Below, piece after piece: positions 25,601-37,409 of a stretch of DNA of 64,000 nt (position 1 is its first letter; each line of letters starts with the position of its first letter). The notes beneath the pieces were generated by a model. It was not told the DNA's origin, made no database searches, and was given only the letters and a program-made list of their open reading frames with translations. Origin of the DNA: Ipomoea triloba (lineage: Eukaryota > Streptophyta > Magnoliopsida > Solanales > Convolvulaceae); assembly GCF_003576645.1 (NCBI RefSeq), contig NC_044918.1, positions 20,576,148-20,640,147 of the forward strand. Reading direction: 5' to 3'. A program made the translations under genes and the position numbers.

Positions 25601-28600
25601 AAATGATAGTTTCTGCCCTATCAGCCTTTGGTTTTTCAGGTAACAATACTTCTGATTCTAAGCCTTGGTATTTTGATTCTGGTGCTTCCCATCACATGAC
25701 CAACACTGCCTTGCCTTTAAAAAATGTTCAAAAGTATAGTGGAGATCTTCAGATTCATACAGCAGATGGAAATTCCTTACCTATCACAGCCGTTGGTGAT
25801 ATTTCAGCTTCTTTAAATAATGTTTTTGTGTCTCCTAAGTTGTCTACTAATCTTATATCTGTCGGACAATTAGTTGACAGTAACTGCACCGTTCAATTTT
25901 CAAAATCTGGTTGTTTTGTGCAGGATCAAGTGTCCGGGAAAATGATCGCGAAGGGGCCTAAAGTGGGACGTCTTTTTCCCTTGTTTTTGTCTCCTCCTCC
26001 AGTGTCAAATTATGTTGCTTGTAATGCTGTCCAAAGTAATAATCAGGTGTGGCATAGACGTTTAGGACATCCTAATTCTCATGTACTTCGAATCTTGCTT
26101 AAATCTGGTTTACTTGGGAATAAAAAATTTTCTTCTAATAATGATGTTGTTGATTGTGCATCCTGTAAACTTGGCAAAAGCAAAACTCTTCCTTTTCCAT
26201 TGCATCAAACTCATACCACCAAACCTTTTGAACTCGTGCATACTGATGTATGGGGTATTGCACCTGTAATCTCTCATGAACATTACAAATACTTTGTTAC
26301 ATTTATTGATGATTTCACTCGTTTTACTTGGGTATATTTTCTTAGGACTAAGAGTGAGGTTTTCTCTGTGTTCAAGGTCTTTCTTGCTTTAATTGAAACA
26401 CAGTTTTCTGCTAAAATTAGAATCTTGCGATCTGATTCGGGAGGGGAATATATGTCAAATGAGTTTCAATTCTTTCTTCAAAGTCATGGGATCATTTCTC
26501 AGCGTTCTTGTCCTTTCACTCCACAACAAAATGGTGTGGCTGAAAGAAAGAACCGTCATCTTCTTGATGTTGTTAGAACTCTTCTAATTGAGTCTTGTGT
26601 TCCTTCTAAATTTTGGTGTGAAGCTTTAGCTACTGCAGTTTATTTAATTAATAGATTACCATCTCCCAACTTGAACAATAATTCCCCTTATTTTTATTTA
26701 TTTGGGCATGCACCAAATTATTCCAATCTGCATGTTTTTGGATGTGTTTGTTTTGTGCACCTTCCTGCACATGAGAGGAATAAACTTACTGCTCAATCTG
26801 TTAAGTGTGCTTTCTTAGGTTATGCTGGAACCCAAAAAGGATTTCTTTGCTATGATCCTCATGCCCGTCGAACTCGTGTCTCTAGGAATGTCATTTTTTT
26901 TTAACACCAGTCCTTTTTTAGCACCACACAGACTTCAGAACTTCCTTCTCTATCTACTTTACCGTATTTCTCTGCATCACCAACACCTGTACATCGGTTT
27001 AAACCTGGTTGTGTTTATCATAGACGCACCCCTCCTGCTTCTGATCCTCCTACAGGTCTCACTATGGCTTCTTCGCATCAACCTGCGACAACTGATTCTG
27101 TTCCACCAAGTTCCAGTAATCCCACTCCTCTTCGTAGAAGCTCTAGACCTCACAAACCAGTTGAAAGGTATGGTTTTTCAACCCCTGTGGCTATGTCTAC
27201 TGTGTTATCTTCTATCTCTATCCCCACTTGTTATAAAAAGGCAATGGAACATAAGTGTTGGCAACAAGCAATGGAAGAAGAACTTCAAGCACTTGAAGAA
27301 AATCATACTTGGGACATTGTTTCGTGTCCCCAAAATGTTAAGCCCATTGGTAGCAAGTGGGTTTATACTGTGAAACTCAAGTCTGATGGCTCCTTGGATA
27401 GATATAAAGCTCGATTGGTTGCTCTTGGGAATAAACAAGAATATGGTCTCGACTACGAAGAAACATTTGCACCAGTTGCTAAGATGACCACAGTGAGAAC
27501 CATACTTGCTATTGCTTCCTCTCAATCTTGGGTTTTACATCAGATGGATGTAAAAAATGCCTTCTTAAATGGGGATCTTAAGGAAGAGATCTACATGAAG
27601 CTTCCACCTGGTATGCCAATGATAGCTCCACATGAGGTTTGCAAGTTAAGACGTTCCTTGTATGGTTTAAAACAGGCACCTAGGGCCTGGTTTGAGAAGT
27701 TTCGCGACACTCTTCTCACCTTTTCCTTCACACAGAGTCAATATGATTCCTCACTCTTCTTTCACAAGACAACCACTGGTATGGTCTTTCTCTTAGTATA
27801 TGTTGATGATATTATCATCACTGGTAATGATAATGGGCTGATTACTAAGCTTCAAAATATGTTGTCCGGTACATTTAAAATGAAAGATCTTGGGCATCTA
27901 ACATATTTTTTAGGGCTGGAAGTTCACTATGAAGATCATGGTTTCCTCCTAAACCAACATAAATACATTCAAGATCTCATTCGGATGGCTGGTTTACAGG
28001 ATGCTACTGCTGTTGATACACCAATGGAGGTCAATGTGAAATACCGTAAAGATGAGGGCGAACCTTTGCCCGATCCTTTTTTGTATAGGCAACTTGTTGG
28101 TAGTCTTATCTACCTAACAATTACAAGGCCCGATATCTCCTATGCTGTTCATATCGTCAGTAAATTCATGCACTCACCTCGACATCTCCATCTTGCGGCA
28201 GTTCGTCGCATAGTTCGATATCTAATTGGGTCACCTACTCGTGGGTTGTTTTTTCCCAAACAATCAGCTCTTCATTTGACAGCTTATAGTGATGCAGATT
28301 GGGCTGGCTGTCCAGATACTAGGAAATCTATCACAGGATGGTGCGTTTTTCTTGGGGATGCCTTGATTTCTTGGAAGTGTAAGAAGCAAGAGAGTGTCTC
28401 TAAATCCTCTACAGAGGCCGAGTATAGAGCTATGTCTGCTGCGTGTTCAGAGATTGTGTGGTTACGTGGTCTTCTTTCTGAACTTGGATTTCCTTCAAGT
28501 GATCCTACTCCACTTCATGGTGATAATACCAGTGCTATTCAAATTGCTGCAAATCCAGTGTATCATGAACGCACAAAGCACATTGAAGTCGACTGTCATT

Positions 28601-31600
28601 ACATCCGGGAGGCGTTTACTCGAGGTGTTATCACTCTACCTCATCTTACTACTGATCTTCAAGTAGCTAATGTTTTTACAAAGGCTCTAACACGCCAAAG
28701 ACACAAGTTTCTCAATAGCAAATTGATGTTGATAGACTTACCTTCATCAATTTGAGGGGGGATGTCAATGCAGCAGCAAAATGTGTAGTATATTTCTGAT
28801 TGTTGAGATTATTATAATTATTATGTGTTAGGCAGCAGTAAAATAAACAGTAGCAAAGTTAGGCAGTAAAGTTAACAGCAGCAAAGTTAGGCAGCAGAAA
28901 TGTTAGGTAGCAGAAATGTTAGGCAGCAGTAAATAGTGCAGAATTTCAGGAAACTTGTCTATTTTCTCATGTATATATAGATGTATCAGCTAGCTAATGA
29001 AGATATAACACAGATTTGTTATTTCAGAACTCAGAAACATCTGTTTTCTGTCATTTTTCAGTTCTGGTCAGTAAATACTAGCCTCTAATTTTCTGTGTTA
29101 AACCTCTATTTTGTCAATCCCCCAGTGATGTTTTCCCCCAAACATTTGGCATCTCAAATGGATTTTATTTTTGCACTAGTACAGTATCACAGTCAAAGTA
29201 GTGTACACTTGAATAATTTACCTTTGACAAAATTTTAGCACATTCTGCCATCGTAGACAACTCCCGCCTTTGTGATGCTGCATCAAATCGGGATAGCAAT
29301 CTGTTTTCCAACTCTACATAACATCAAACAGCAAAAAAGTGACCATTCACTACTGAAGTATAGGTGGTATGACTGGGATGGAATGAACAAAACTTCATAA
29401 CATGTGTTAATACTTTCAATACATTTTACTACGGAGTAAAATAAATCTAAGTGTACTATTAAAATTCTCTAAACTACTGATCAGTCCGATCTCCCCTCAA
29501 TAAAAACCCTTTCATTACGGCTATAAACCCAGTCAGCAGAGGAGCAATCCGACATTTTACAGTGTTATACGTGCATTCCTTCTCCATATAGAACTTAATC
29601 ATAGTATATTTCCTTAGATAAACCATAGTCTCCTTAGATGTTATTGTGATGCTTCGTTTGCAGTGAATTTATTTCATTTTCTTCAGTATAATAATGGCAT
29701 GAGCTGAACCAATTAACCAAATGCATTTTAGTGTCGTCTGGAACATTTGAATCATGAGTTCCTCTCAGGTTACTAGCTAGTCAATAGAGAACAGTGGTCA
29801 ATATATAGTAATTGATGCTAATCTTTTAGAGCATCAGAAAAAGCTGTCCTAGTAGCATGAACACTGAAAGTAGTAAGACATTAATGCACCATTGCAGTAT
29901 TCTTGGAGGTTAGCAACGGCAACCTCCAACCCTCTGCTTGCTGTAGCATTCCCAACCACTGATGGGGCAGTCATACTTTGTCTTCCAATATCTTCCTCAG
30001 CAAATGATCCTAAATAAAATATATAGAAATTATTTTAAGTTTTTAAAGAATACACATTATTTAATGTACCCAAAACTGTAGGAAAGAGGTGGGGATAGAA
30101 TAATAATGCTTTTTTGCTGCAAAACTAGAAAATAAAAGAGCAACAATCAAAGAAAAGTAAGGAGCAACAATTACATAAAAGACAAATGAAAAGAGAGAGA
30201 GAGAGAGAGAGAGAGAAGAATCAGAAGATAATATCAAAATTTTCAGATGCCATGGAGAACTAATAATATTTCGTATTTTTTTTTTATTTTTCAATAAAAA
30301 ATAATTATTATTAACTAAGACAAAACAGTGTGTGAGAGAGACAATCTAAAGTGAACAATGAGTACTCTGATGAAAAATTTAAGAAACAAAAGAAAATAGC
30401 TGAAAAGTGTCTGTCCCTTAACACTTGAGCAGCTATAGCCCATAAATATGCCTGCAAAGCCACTCTAATGGTAGGACCTTTAAGCCTTGTTATGGTAACT
30501 GCCTAAAAAGGTTCATTTGCAACCCAATCAAGCAGGTCATTTCTAAAGGATGGGATAGAGTAAGTCAAAATGGGTCAGGTAAAATCCAAGCAATCATCCC
30601 TTAATTTTTTGTTTCATTACATCATGTTCCTAATTACCTTCTAGCTTTAGTCTTCCTAACAATAAAATTTAAATGAAAAATATGAACTATTGAAAGTGGA
30701 TCAAAAGAACCTTCCCTCCAACCCTTAGTTGGGAATTGGGAGGGTTTAGAAATAGCCCCTATTTTCATCAATCCATAGTTTACTTGCTGGTACTTAACCC
30801 ACCATGCATGTTTAATTTACTAATGTTATCCACTAAAAAAATTAACATGCCTGTTTAATATGTCTAATGTTATCTACTAAAAAAATTCTCTCCTAGTCAA
30901 TTCATTGAAACAGTTCTTCCATGAAAGAATCTAGCTTTCTGCTCTAACTAAATACAACAACTGATAGCAAACATGTTACACAACATTTCTCCCTCAGCAC
31001 TCCTCACTGAGCATGACACATAACCACATATTTGCTCCATTTGGAAGGATTACATACTGAAAACACTAATGGGCCATTGAGACTTCCAGAGGGCAATCTG
31101 TAGACCAAATTTAGCCATGAAAGGTTACATTTTCTTCATGTATATCAATTCATGTTGGCAGATAAGCAGAAAATTACTTCCTCCATACCATACTCAGTGT
31201 GTTTTACTAATTTTAGAGCCATACAAAACTGATGTCTAAAAAACATTTGTGTACAAAATAGGATGAGGGAGTAATAAAGAAAAAAATTTACTTCAGAATT
31301 CTGCCTGAAATTTGATTATCATACACAATTCTACCAGAAACAAGAATAGCCAAAAGAAGAGGTTTTTCATTTAAGACCACCAAGGAAATATGATGATCTT
31401 ACTCAATTTCTGTGCAATTGAAGCAGCCTCAGCAACACGACTATCATCAGAGAACAAAGGAGAAAGTTCCATCAGATCTCCAGGACTACCATTGAATTCC
31501 ATCAGGTACTATACCATGAAATAAACAATCACCATCAGTGTCATGTACTCATGTCCCCCCACTCCCCTCCCCCCTAAATGGACACACACACACAACAAAG

Positions 31601-33325
31601 AGTAGCTGATCAGCATGTTCAATAAATAAATTGGGGGAGTTTGGTTCAAATATGAGAATTGGAAGCAAAAATTAAGGAATGGAAATGGGTGTTAGCAAAA
31701 GTAACCTATTTGTTTGGTAGTAAACTTCATTACAGAAATCATTGTTTGGATATACATAGCCTAAGTATCAGAACCAAAGTTATAAAAATAAAAAAAGAAA
31801 TCCATAATAATAATAACAGTAATATCAGTAATTACAATAATAATAACAACAATGAACAAAAATCATAATAATAATAATAATAGTTGAGGGAAAGGAATGG
31901 GAATGAAACACATGGTTGGAGGGAGAATGGGAAACCCCATTTTCTCCATTCTTCAATTCCCATTCCTGGAGCCAAAAATCCTTTACTAAACATCTCAATC
32001 ACTTTCATTCCCATTCATAGCTTGAAAGTAGTGAACCAAACACCCCCTAATGAATCAAAATTACCTTAATGAGGTCTATGGTTTGACTAGCATTTTCACG
32101 CTGCGCATCTGCACTCTGAACAAAAAATATAGAATGCACAATTATGAATAAAATAGCATCACAAATGAAAACACTGTTAAAAAACTGTGATAAGCAAATC
32201 AAGTGACAATGAAATCTTATAATAGAAACACCCTTATGCCTGCAGTGCAAAAACTGTGTACTAAACAAGTAAACTGATCTTTACCTGCAAATGATCTCCT
32301 ATTTTGGCAGCAGTTTGACCCACACTAGATATACGAGAATCCAGACGCGCAAAGCTATCAAACAAGCCATCCACACCCTTCTCTAGCTGCATATAATAAT
32401 ACATAATCAGATGTAGAAAAACGAGAGTGATACATTTGCCAATGTCATCTTATGATAGAAGCCAAGAATCAACAGATGAAAGAGATGAATGAAAGCAGGC
32501 CAAATCAGTGTTCTTCCCGTTATAAATAAATATATTGGGTAAATAAGTAAAGCTAATTAAATTAAAAGTTTCAAGGAGGTATCAAGTATCAATTTCATGG
32601 CATGAAAACAACAACCAAACTGGGGGAGCTTCAAAAAGTCTATACAAGTTTTAGCATCTCATTTGTTTGCAACCACAAAATAATGAACAAAAGTCTAACC
32701 TCAGTAATTGTCGTCCGGTGCTTTGAGTCTTGTACTGCAACTTCTTTCTTGAGATTGTTTAGCTTACCATCAATCTTTATGTCCAACATAGCAGCATCAA
32801 AAGAGAAGTTAAAGTAGATAATATAAACTCTCCCAATCAAGCAAATGATCTTTTATGTACCTCTTTTCTGAGATCAATCAATTGCGTACAAGAATTCTTG
32901 AATAAATCTAGTAAAGCATCAACTTCAGGAAACAGGGCATTTAGTTGCCCATGTGCTGATTTTCCTGCATCAGGTGGCATCCGCAGATTCCCATTTGGTA
33001 CTGAATCATTTCCAGAAATGGTGATGTGCCCTTCCGATGAAGCTGTTTCTTCATCTTGATAAGAAGGCAAGAGTTCATTCACCAAGCTTCCAAATAATGC
33101 ATCAAAAGAAAAGTCCCCCTGAATGGTGAAATGAAGCATGTTGCTGATAATTATTTGCTATCCACTGGAAACTAAATTGAACAAGTCAACAACTTAAATA
33201 CTCTCGTTAGTTAATGTCTGAAACATTACCTTAAAATCATCTATGTCTAGAACAAGCGGGCATGAGTCGGTAGACAAAGATTTTGATAATCTGTCAATTT
33301 GTGTTCCATCTCTACTCTCTTTCAT
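15387..33325 (-). CDS. SEC10: Exocyst complex component SEC10 (EXOC5), complete gene
   Basis: SEC10 is a subunit of the octameric exocyst, which tethers secretory vesicles to the plasma membrane. Twenty-four coding exons, high to low: 33325-33230, 33118-32861, 32774-32700, 32386-32285, 32115-32065, 31508-31403, 30009-29890, 29313-29222, 22960-22795, 22714-22638, 22369-22271, 22191-22101, 21425-21340, 21180-21007, 19884-19831, 19370-19242, 19131-19039, 18929-18783, 18591-18494, 18328-18244, 17801-17743, 16227-16129, 16046-15963, 15456-15387. They sum to 2511 nt, 836 codons plus stop, close to the Arabidopsis length. The N-terminus carries LVLDIDDFK and DFSFDALFG, then a helical region (SRISSVGQTAAKIGDHLQ); the middle has MEELRAESQQSSESSGTIG, and the C-terminus FNPSGGLRLKRDITEYGEF. 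The start ATG follows an AG acceptor, so the 5' UTR is probably spliced. Intron 8 (22961-29221) holds an antisense copia element. Exons 9-24 lie inside the palindrome. Confidence 0.93.
23800..24161. other. SEC10 intron 8, unique part between palindrome and copia
   Basis: AT-rich intron sequence with no gene. It ends at ATCCC (24157-24161), the left copy of the copia target duplication. Confidence 0.6.
24162..24515 (+). repeat. Copia 5' LTR
   Basis: A 354-bp LTR beginning TGTCAATGCAGC and ending CTATTTTGTCA. The interior has tandem GTTAGGCAGCAG-like words. A TATATATAGA box lies near 24370, compatible with the U3 promoter. It matches the 3' LTR except for two bases. Confidence 0.95.
24516..24528 (+). 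other. Copia primer-binding site
   Basis: TGGTATCAGAGCC directly follows the 5' LTR. It is complementary to the 3' end of initiator tRNA-Met, the usual primer of plant copia elements. Confidence 0.9.
24691..26904 (+). CDS. Copia Gag-protease-integrase part of polyprotein
   Basis: First 737 codons of the copia polyprotein, starting MSLERSENFF. The order is a Gag/UBN2-type region (about residues 20-200); two CCHC zinc knuckles at about 237-268 (CYSCKNFGHFANNC and CNYCKKAGHIIKEC); an aspartic protease with FDSGASHHM near 329; the integrase HHCC zinc finger with WHRRLGHP near 453 and CASCKLGK; then the integrase core with D near 518 (HTDVWG), D near 580 (RSDSGGEY) and E near 617 (NGVAERKN). The frame ends at a TAA (26902-26904) just after the NVIFF motif that in copia elements normally sits inside a continuous polyprotein. 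The reading frame downstream stays in phase, so the stop is a single nonsense change and not a frameshift. It disables production of RT from this copy unless read through. Confidence 0.93.
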   Translation: MSLERSENFFVRFNGKNYSAWAFPFELFVKGKELWSHISDSAPDKEKEKEKYAKWEVKDAQIMSWILGSVEPSILLSLKPYKTSRGMWDYLKNVYNQSNSARRFQLELELSQLSQGSMSIQEFYSSFETLWTEYTDIVYANVPSEGLVAVQNIHETSKRDQFLMKLRGEFETIRSNLMNRQLVPSMNICVGELLREEQRLTTLAVLEQKAQNSAPIPVAYAAQRRSNGSRDMTNVQCYSCKNFGHFANNCTKKFCNYCKKAGHIIKECSIRPPKKHETAYNVSVGPSSVSNAGQSTITPEMVQQMIVSALSAFGFSGNNTSDSKPWYFDSGASHHMTNTALPLKNVQKYSGDLQIHTADGNSLPITAVGDISASLNNVFVSPKLSTNLISVGQLVDSNCTVQFSKSGCFVQDQVSGKMIAKGPKVGRLFPLFLSPPPVSNYVACNAVQSNNQVWHRRLGHPNSHVLRILLKSGLLGNKKFSSNNDVVDCASCKLGKSKTLPFPLHQTHTTKPFELVHTDVWGIAPVISHEHYKYFVTFIDDFTRFTWVYFLRTKSEVFSVFKVFLALIETQFSAKIRILRSDSGGEYMSNEFQFFLQSHGIISQRSCPFTPQQNGVAERKNRHLLDVVRTLLIESCVPSKFWCEALATAVYLINRLPSPNLNNNSPYFYLFGHAPNYSNLHVFGCVCFVHLPAHERNKLTAQSVKCAFLGYAGTQKGFLCYDPHARRTRVSRNVIFF
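27064..28755 (+). CDS. Copia reverse transcriptase-RNase H part of polyprotein
   Basis: The polyprotein resumes in the same frame as the upstream part; the open stretch actually begins at 26905, and 27064 is only the first ATG. It includes the WVYTVKLKSDGSLDRYKARL region, the RT active site YVDDIIITG, and an RNase H domain with YSDADWAGCPDTRKSITG and SSTEAEYRAMS. It ends at ATTTGA, three bases before the polypurine tract. The domain set is complete and no other break is visible. Being separated from the start codon by the stop at 26902, it is probably not made from this copy. Confidence 0.92.
   Translation: MASSHQPATTDSVPPSSSNPTPLRRSSRPHKPVERYGFSTPVAMSTVLSSISIPTCYKKAMEHKCWQQAMEEELQALEENHTWDIVSCPQNVKPIGSKWVYTVKLKSDGSLDRYKARLVALGNKQEYGLDYEETFAPVAKMTTVRTILAIASSQSWVLHQMDVKNAFLNGDLKEEIYMKLPPGMPMIAPHEVCKLRRSLYGLKQAPRAWFEKFRDTLLTFSFTQSQYDSSLFFHKTTTGMVFLLVYVDDIIITGNDNGLITKLQNMLSGTFKMKDLGHLTYFLGLEVHYEDHGFLLNQHKYIQDLIRMAGLQDATAVDTPMEVNVKYRKDEGEPLPDPFLYRQLVGSLIYLTITRPDISYAVHIVSKFMHSPRHLHLAAVRRIVRYLIGSPTRGLFFPKQSALHLTAYSDADWAGCPDTRKSITGWCVFLGDALISWKCKKQESVSKSSTEAEYRAMSAACSEIVWLRGLLSELGFPSSDPTPLHGDNTSAIQIAANPVYHERTKHIEVDCHYIREAFTRGVITLPHLTTDLQVANVFTKALTRQRHKFLNSKLMLIDLPSSI
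28754..28762 (+). other. Copia polypurine tract
   Basis: GAGGGGGGA, lying immediately before the 3' LTR; it primes plus-strand synthesis. Confidence 0.85.
28763..29116 (+). repeat. Copia 3' LTR
   Basis: 354 bp, identical to the 5' LTR apart from two neighbouring substitutions. Followed by the ATCCC target duplication (29117-29121). Confidence 0.95.
30197..30215. repeat. (GA)n microsatellite
   Basis: GAGAGA run in SEC10 intron 6. The rest of this 1.4-kb intron shows nothing else. Confidence 0.7.
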
Positions 33326-35340
33326 CTAATCCATATAAAATACAAGAGAAGCAGAAGTTAAAATACATTACTATCATTCAGGCCAACTCAGGAGAACAGA
33401 TTTTGAAAAAATCCAAGCCGAACGTAATATTAGAGCACCATTTTGGAGAAATTTTTACATATGAAAGAACTAATTATCAATGGACATCCACACAGGCACA
33501 TATATACATACAATTTTATTTATTTTTTGAAGATGTGTGGCATTCAAGCCTCATAGACAACGAATCCACAAGTGTATGCCAAGCACCTCTTCAACATATA
33601 TACACTAAGTAGACATCCTGACCATGTATCAAAGCAGGCATAGTCACACGAATTTGAAACCCAGACTAGGCCTACAAGTCAACACTAGTTTATGAGCTTA
33701 TCAGCAGGTCAACCCCTAGGGTTCATGCATAGACCATGGCCAGAAATTACTCCATGAAAAAATATGCATAATTACATATTCACACTACATAATTCATAAT
33801 TTGAAGAAAACCCTCATTGATATCATAGGCATTTGTGTCAACCTGGGACTCCAAAAAATTCATAGATGTTACACAATGGTAATTATTGTAGAGAAATAGT
33901 GCAATAGATTATACATCTTGAAGGAATTTGTTGAATATTTAGTATCTCTTGACTCTTGTAATTAGAAAATTTCCTATCTTTTTTCACATGTAGATAGATT
34001 CTTCGCTATATAAATATACAACTGACACATTTTTCAGTTTTTCTGGTGAACTTACTTTTCTGCTCTTGAGTTGGTATCAAAGTCGTTATAGTTAGAATCA
34101 CTACCACATGTCATTGAAAACCAAGGAATTCTCTTCAAAGTATTCAAGGTGTCTTTTCGAAAGAGTCACCTCCAACTGCTTCTACTCAAGAGATAAAGTT
34201 AGATCTTGTAAGCTATGCCATCATTATGCTCTCTGAAACGCCACCAATCATTATTGTGCATTTATCCCATGTGCCATCACTTGTGTGTACAACAAACCAC
34301 AACTATCACCTCACATCTCATGGATTAACTTCCATATCACTTCCATAACTCTTTTCCAGTTTGATCTAACCCTCATTTGGAGATTAACAGTCTTCTAAGG
34401 CAACAATTTTGCTGTTTAAACAACTTATAAATTACTTGAATTCCTTGTGAAGGAAATTGGCAGAGGATAAAAATGGCAGATCGATGAGCAAGAGGGGACA
34501 TACTCAAGGCAGTGGGTTTTAACAGAGGTTTTGGCACCAACCTAAAAGATGACGGTGATGATAATGATATGTGTGTGTGTGTGTATTTGATAAGTAAGTG
34601 AAAGGATGATGATAATGATGTGTGTGTGTGTGTGTGTGTGTGTAACCTTGTTTATCCTATGAGGGCTCTAATATTCTACACAAGCATTATGTTTTCTCTT
34701 ATTTTCGCTCAGGCATTTACTAAATATCCTCAGAAACAGAGCCACAAATGATCAATCAGCAAAATTAGCAACTCTACCAGAAAAGAAATAAGTAACCAAA
34801 ATATATAGCATACTATAACAACAACACAACACATTGAACTCCAAACTATGAACATAAAAAACTAAAGTAACAACTGCTAAAAACCTCTAATTTCAAAACG
34901 CACACCGAGCCAGATATGAATCTATGATGTAATTCAGTCGACAAACAGATAAATCAAAAAAAAATTATATTAATTTATCAAGCCGGTACCTTGTTTATTG
35001 ATCCGACCCAGCTTCCTTAATTCAGTCTGGATTTCAAAAAATCAGAGATCATGATAGAAATGCGCATAAATATATGCGAGGAAAACTGAGTACAAAAACC
35101 TAAGCTTTGAAAGAGTGCACAGAGAATTGCATAAATGTAGAAAAGAAAATGAAGAACTAACCTCTTGGAGTGGTGAAGTGATGATCCAGAAGAAATGGAG
35201 AGCGCACCTGGGAAATTACGAAAAAGGGAGGAAGAGATTTGCAGGAGAGTTGTGTTTCGGTGAATTGGAGCTGGCCTGGAAGCATATAGGGAGAAGATCT
35301 CAACGTTGTAAAAGATGTTTTCTTGTTGGGGGTGAACAAA
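33326..35340 (-). other. SEC10 upstream region, probable spliced 5' UTR
   Basis: The SEC10 start codon sits directly after a splice acceptor (GGATTAG|ATG on the minus strand), implying an intron in the leader. A candidate first non-coding exon is about 35340-35213, ending TTTCCCAG|GTGCGC on the minus strand. Two GT microsatellites (about 34570-34584 and 34620-34643) fall in the inferred intron. No clear TATA box is visible upstream. The exon is inferred, not proven. Confidence 0.4.
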
Positions 35341-35379
35341 ATTTGTTAAGTCATTTTAGTCAAAAATCTTCTAGATAGG

Positions 35380-37063
35380 ATAATTTCATACTCAGCACTA
35401 AATTCAATTTTAGGTCACGATTAGTCTCATTTTGTATTGTTTCATCTCATGAAGATAACATTCGTGGACGTTTGGTTGAAAAAAAAAATTGTGAAAATTT
35501 AAATTTTAGTATTTGATTTGTAAAAATATAATTACTAAATTTTTTATATGGGAATTTAAAGAGAACAAATAGTATAAAAATTAAAATGTTTATACAATTT
35601 TATTTATTTATTGAAGATGTGAGTAGACAAATGAAATATCAATTTTAAGTTAGAAAATATAAGGGTAATCTTGACTCAATGTATCTTTTTAATTCTTCTC
35701 AAAAAACAAAATTAAAAATACCAATGGATGCATGAGTTTATAATTTCGTGAAAATGAAAGAATTGTCAAATGGACTATAATATTTTCCCATGTAAATTGA
35801 CGTAATTTTGATTAATTCTTTTACTTTTATGGTAATTCTAATCAAATGTTAATATTTGACTAAAAGAGACATAATTAACCTTGTATTAATTGGGATTTGG
35901 GATGTAATTAGATTTTTGATTAATTCCTTTAATTGTAGTGTAATTTTAATCAATTTTATTATTTGACTAAAAGAGACATAATTCAACCTTGTCTTAATTA
36001 GGACGTAATTATATTTTAAAATTATTAATATTAGATTCAATTAATTTAATAATATGAACAGATACTACATTGTAATAGAGTCAGTAGTACTCAAAAAAAA
36101 ATTAATTTAATAATATTTTATAATATATACAAATATAAATATAAATATTATCAATAATAAAAATATCCATTTTGATCAATCTTCAACCAGTAAAGAATCC
36201 ACAAAAAGATCAACACTTACATACGCTAAATTAGATTATATCGTCCTTTGAATAATAGAATCCTTTAATATTTTGATCATATCATTATTCTCGTAATATC
36301 AATTCAATAATTTATAAATAAAATTATTTAGAAAAGTTAAAAATAAATGTCAAATAGATCATCAAGCTCACACGATAATGCAATTAGGTAATTGAACCTA
36401 ATTTTCAAAAAAAAAAAAAAAAGTAATTGAACATAAAAATAAAACATCAATTAAGTCCTTAAACTAACCTATTTCATATAATTTGTCCAATTTATATGTT
36501 TATAACAGAGTAGCAGGTCATCTAAAATTTAAATTATTTATAAAAAAAACTTAAAAATAATTATTTAAAATGTATACATAAATATAATTAAAAAAAAAAA
36601 AAACAGAACATCTCCTGCTGTAGACAAAGAACCTTTCTTGGTCTCAGGCCATGGAGAGGAAGAAGTTTTCTTGGTCTCCGGCCATGGAAACGAAGAAACG
36701 TCTCCAGGAGACATTATATTTTTTTTAATAATTATTTTAAGTTTAAAAAAAGATCATTTTGGAATAACTTGTTAGAAACCTGCAAAATAAGAAAATTGAA
36801 TGAAATGTGTTAGTTTAGAGACTCAATTATAATATTTTTTTATGTTCAGTAGCCTAATTACATTATGTATGCAGTTCGATATCATATTTGACCTTTATTC
36901 AAAAAAATAATAATAATAAGAAAAAAAAACTAAAACGCTACACATCATCTAGAAAATTTCGATTATCTTTGACAGCTTAAGTTTATGCCTTTTCAATTTA
37001 TTCTGTTTTCAGCCTACTTTTTATTTTTTATAGTATTCACAAGGGAGTGAGAAATGGAGATTT
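35380..37063. other. AT-rich intergenic spacer
   Basis: About 1.7 kb with no credible coding region. At 36608-36715 there is a short segment with repeated TTGGTCTC.GGCCATGGA words and a small palindrome, GTCTCCAGGAGAC. Otherwise only A/T runs. Confidence 0.6.
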
Positions 37064-37080
37064 GGGGGGGGGGGGGGGGG
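37064..37080. repeat. Poly-G run (17)
   Basis: Seventeen consecutive G bases in AT-rich spacer. Runs like this are rare in plant DNA and recur beside the N gap at 38308, so a sequencing or polishing artefact is likely. Confidence 0.7.
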
Positions 37081-37409
37081 AATGAATTCAGAGTTATAAT
37101 AAATTAATTAATTAATTAAAATATAGAGAGATTTGTATTATTGTAAATTAATCGTAACTTTACACATTTATTTTTATTTAAATAATTATGTTAATATATT
37201 TACCCTTTTTTTAGAAGTTTCAAATTTAAAATTTATGCATGCACATGTACATAATTAACAACAATCTTTTAGGCGTGTGCTAAAAGATAGAAGGTCGAAA
37301 AGAGAAAGAGAGGGCACAAGATGATTCAAGGAGAGCTGGTCGACTCCTAAAAAAAACTTAAATTCACCAACTTTCAAAGTTTCACTCAATACAATACTTA
37401 CTAACCTTT

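Larger units (their letters stand above)
24162..29116 (+). mobile_element. Ty1/copia LTR retrotransposon, nearly intact
   Basis: A 4955-bp element in SEC10 intron 8, antisense to the gene. It has two 354-bp LTRs (TG...CA), a 5-bp target duplication ATCCC (24157-24161 and 29117-29121), a tRNA-Met-type primer-binding site, a polypurine tract and coding order gag, protease, integrase, RT, RNase H, which defines copia. The two LTRs differ at two adjacent positions only (CCATC against CTGTC near their 3' parts), so the insertion is recent. The coding frame has one in-frame stop between integrase and RT. Protein style suggests the Ale/RE1-like part of the copia tree, which I hold only weakly. Confidence 0.95.

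Noticed and set aside
26905..27063. Frameshift between the two copia coding parts
   Set aside because: Both parts are in the same frame; only a stop codon separates them.
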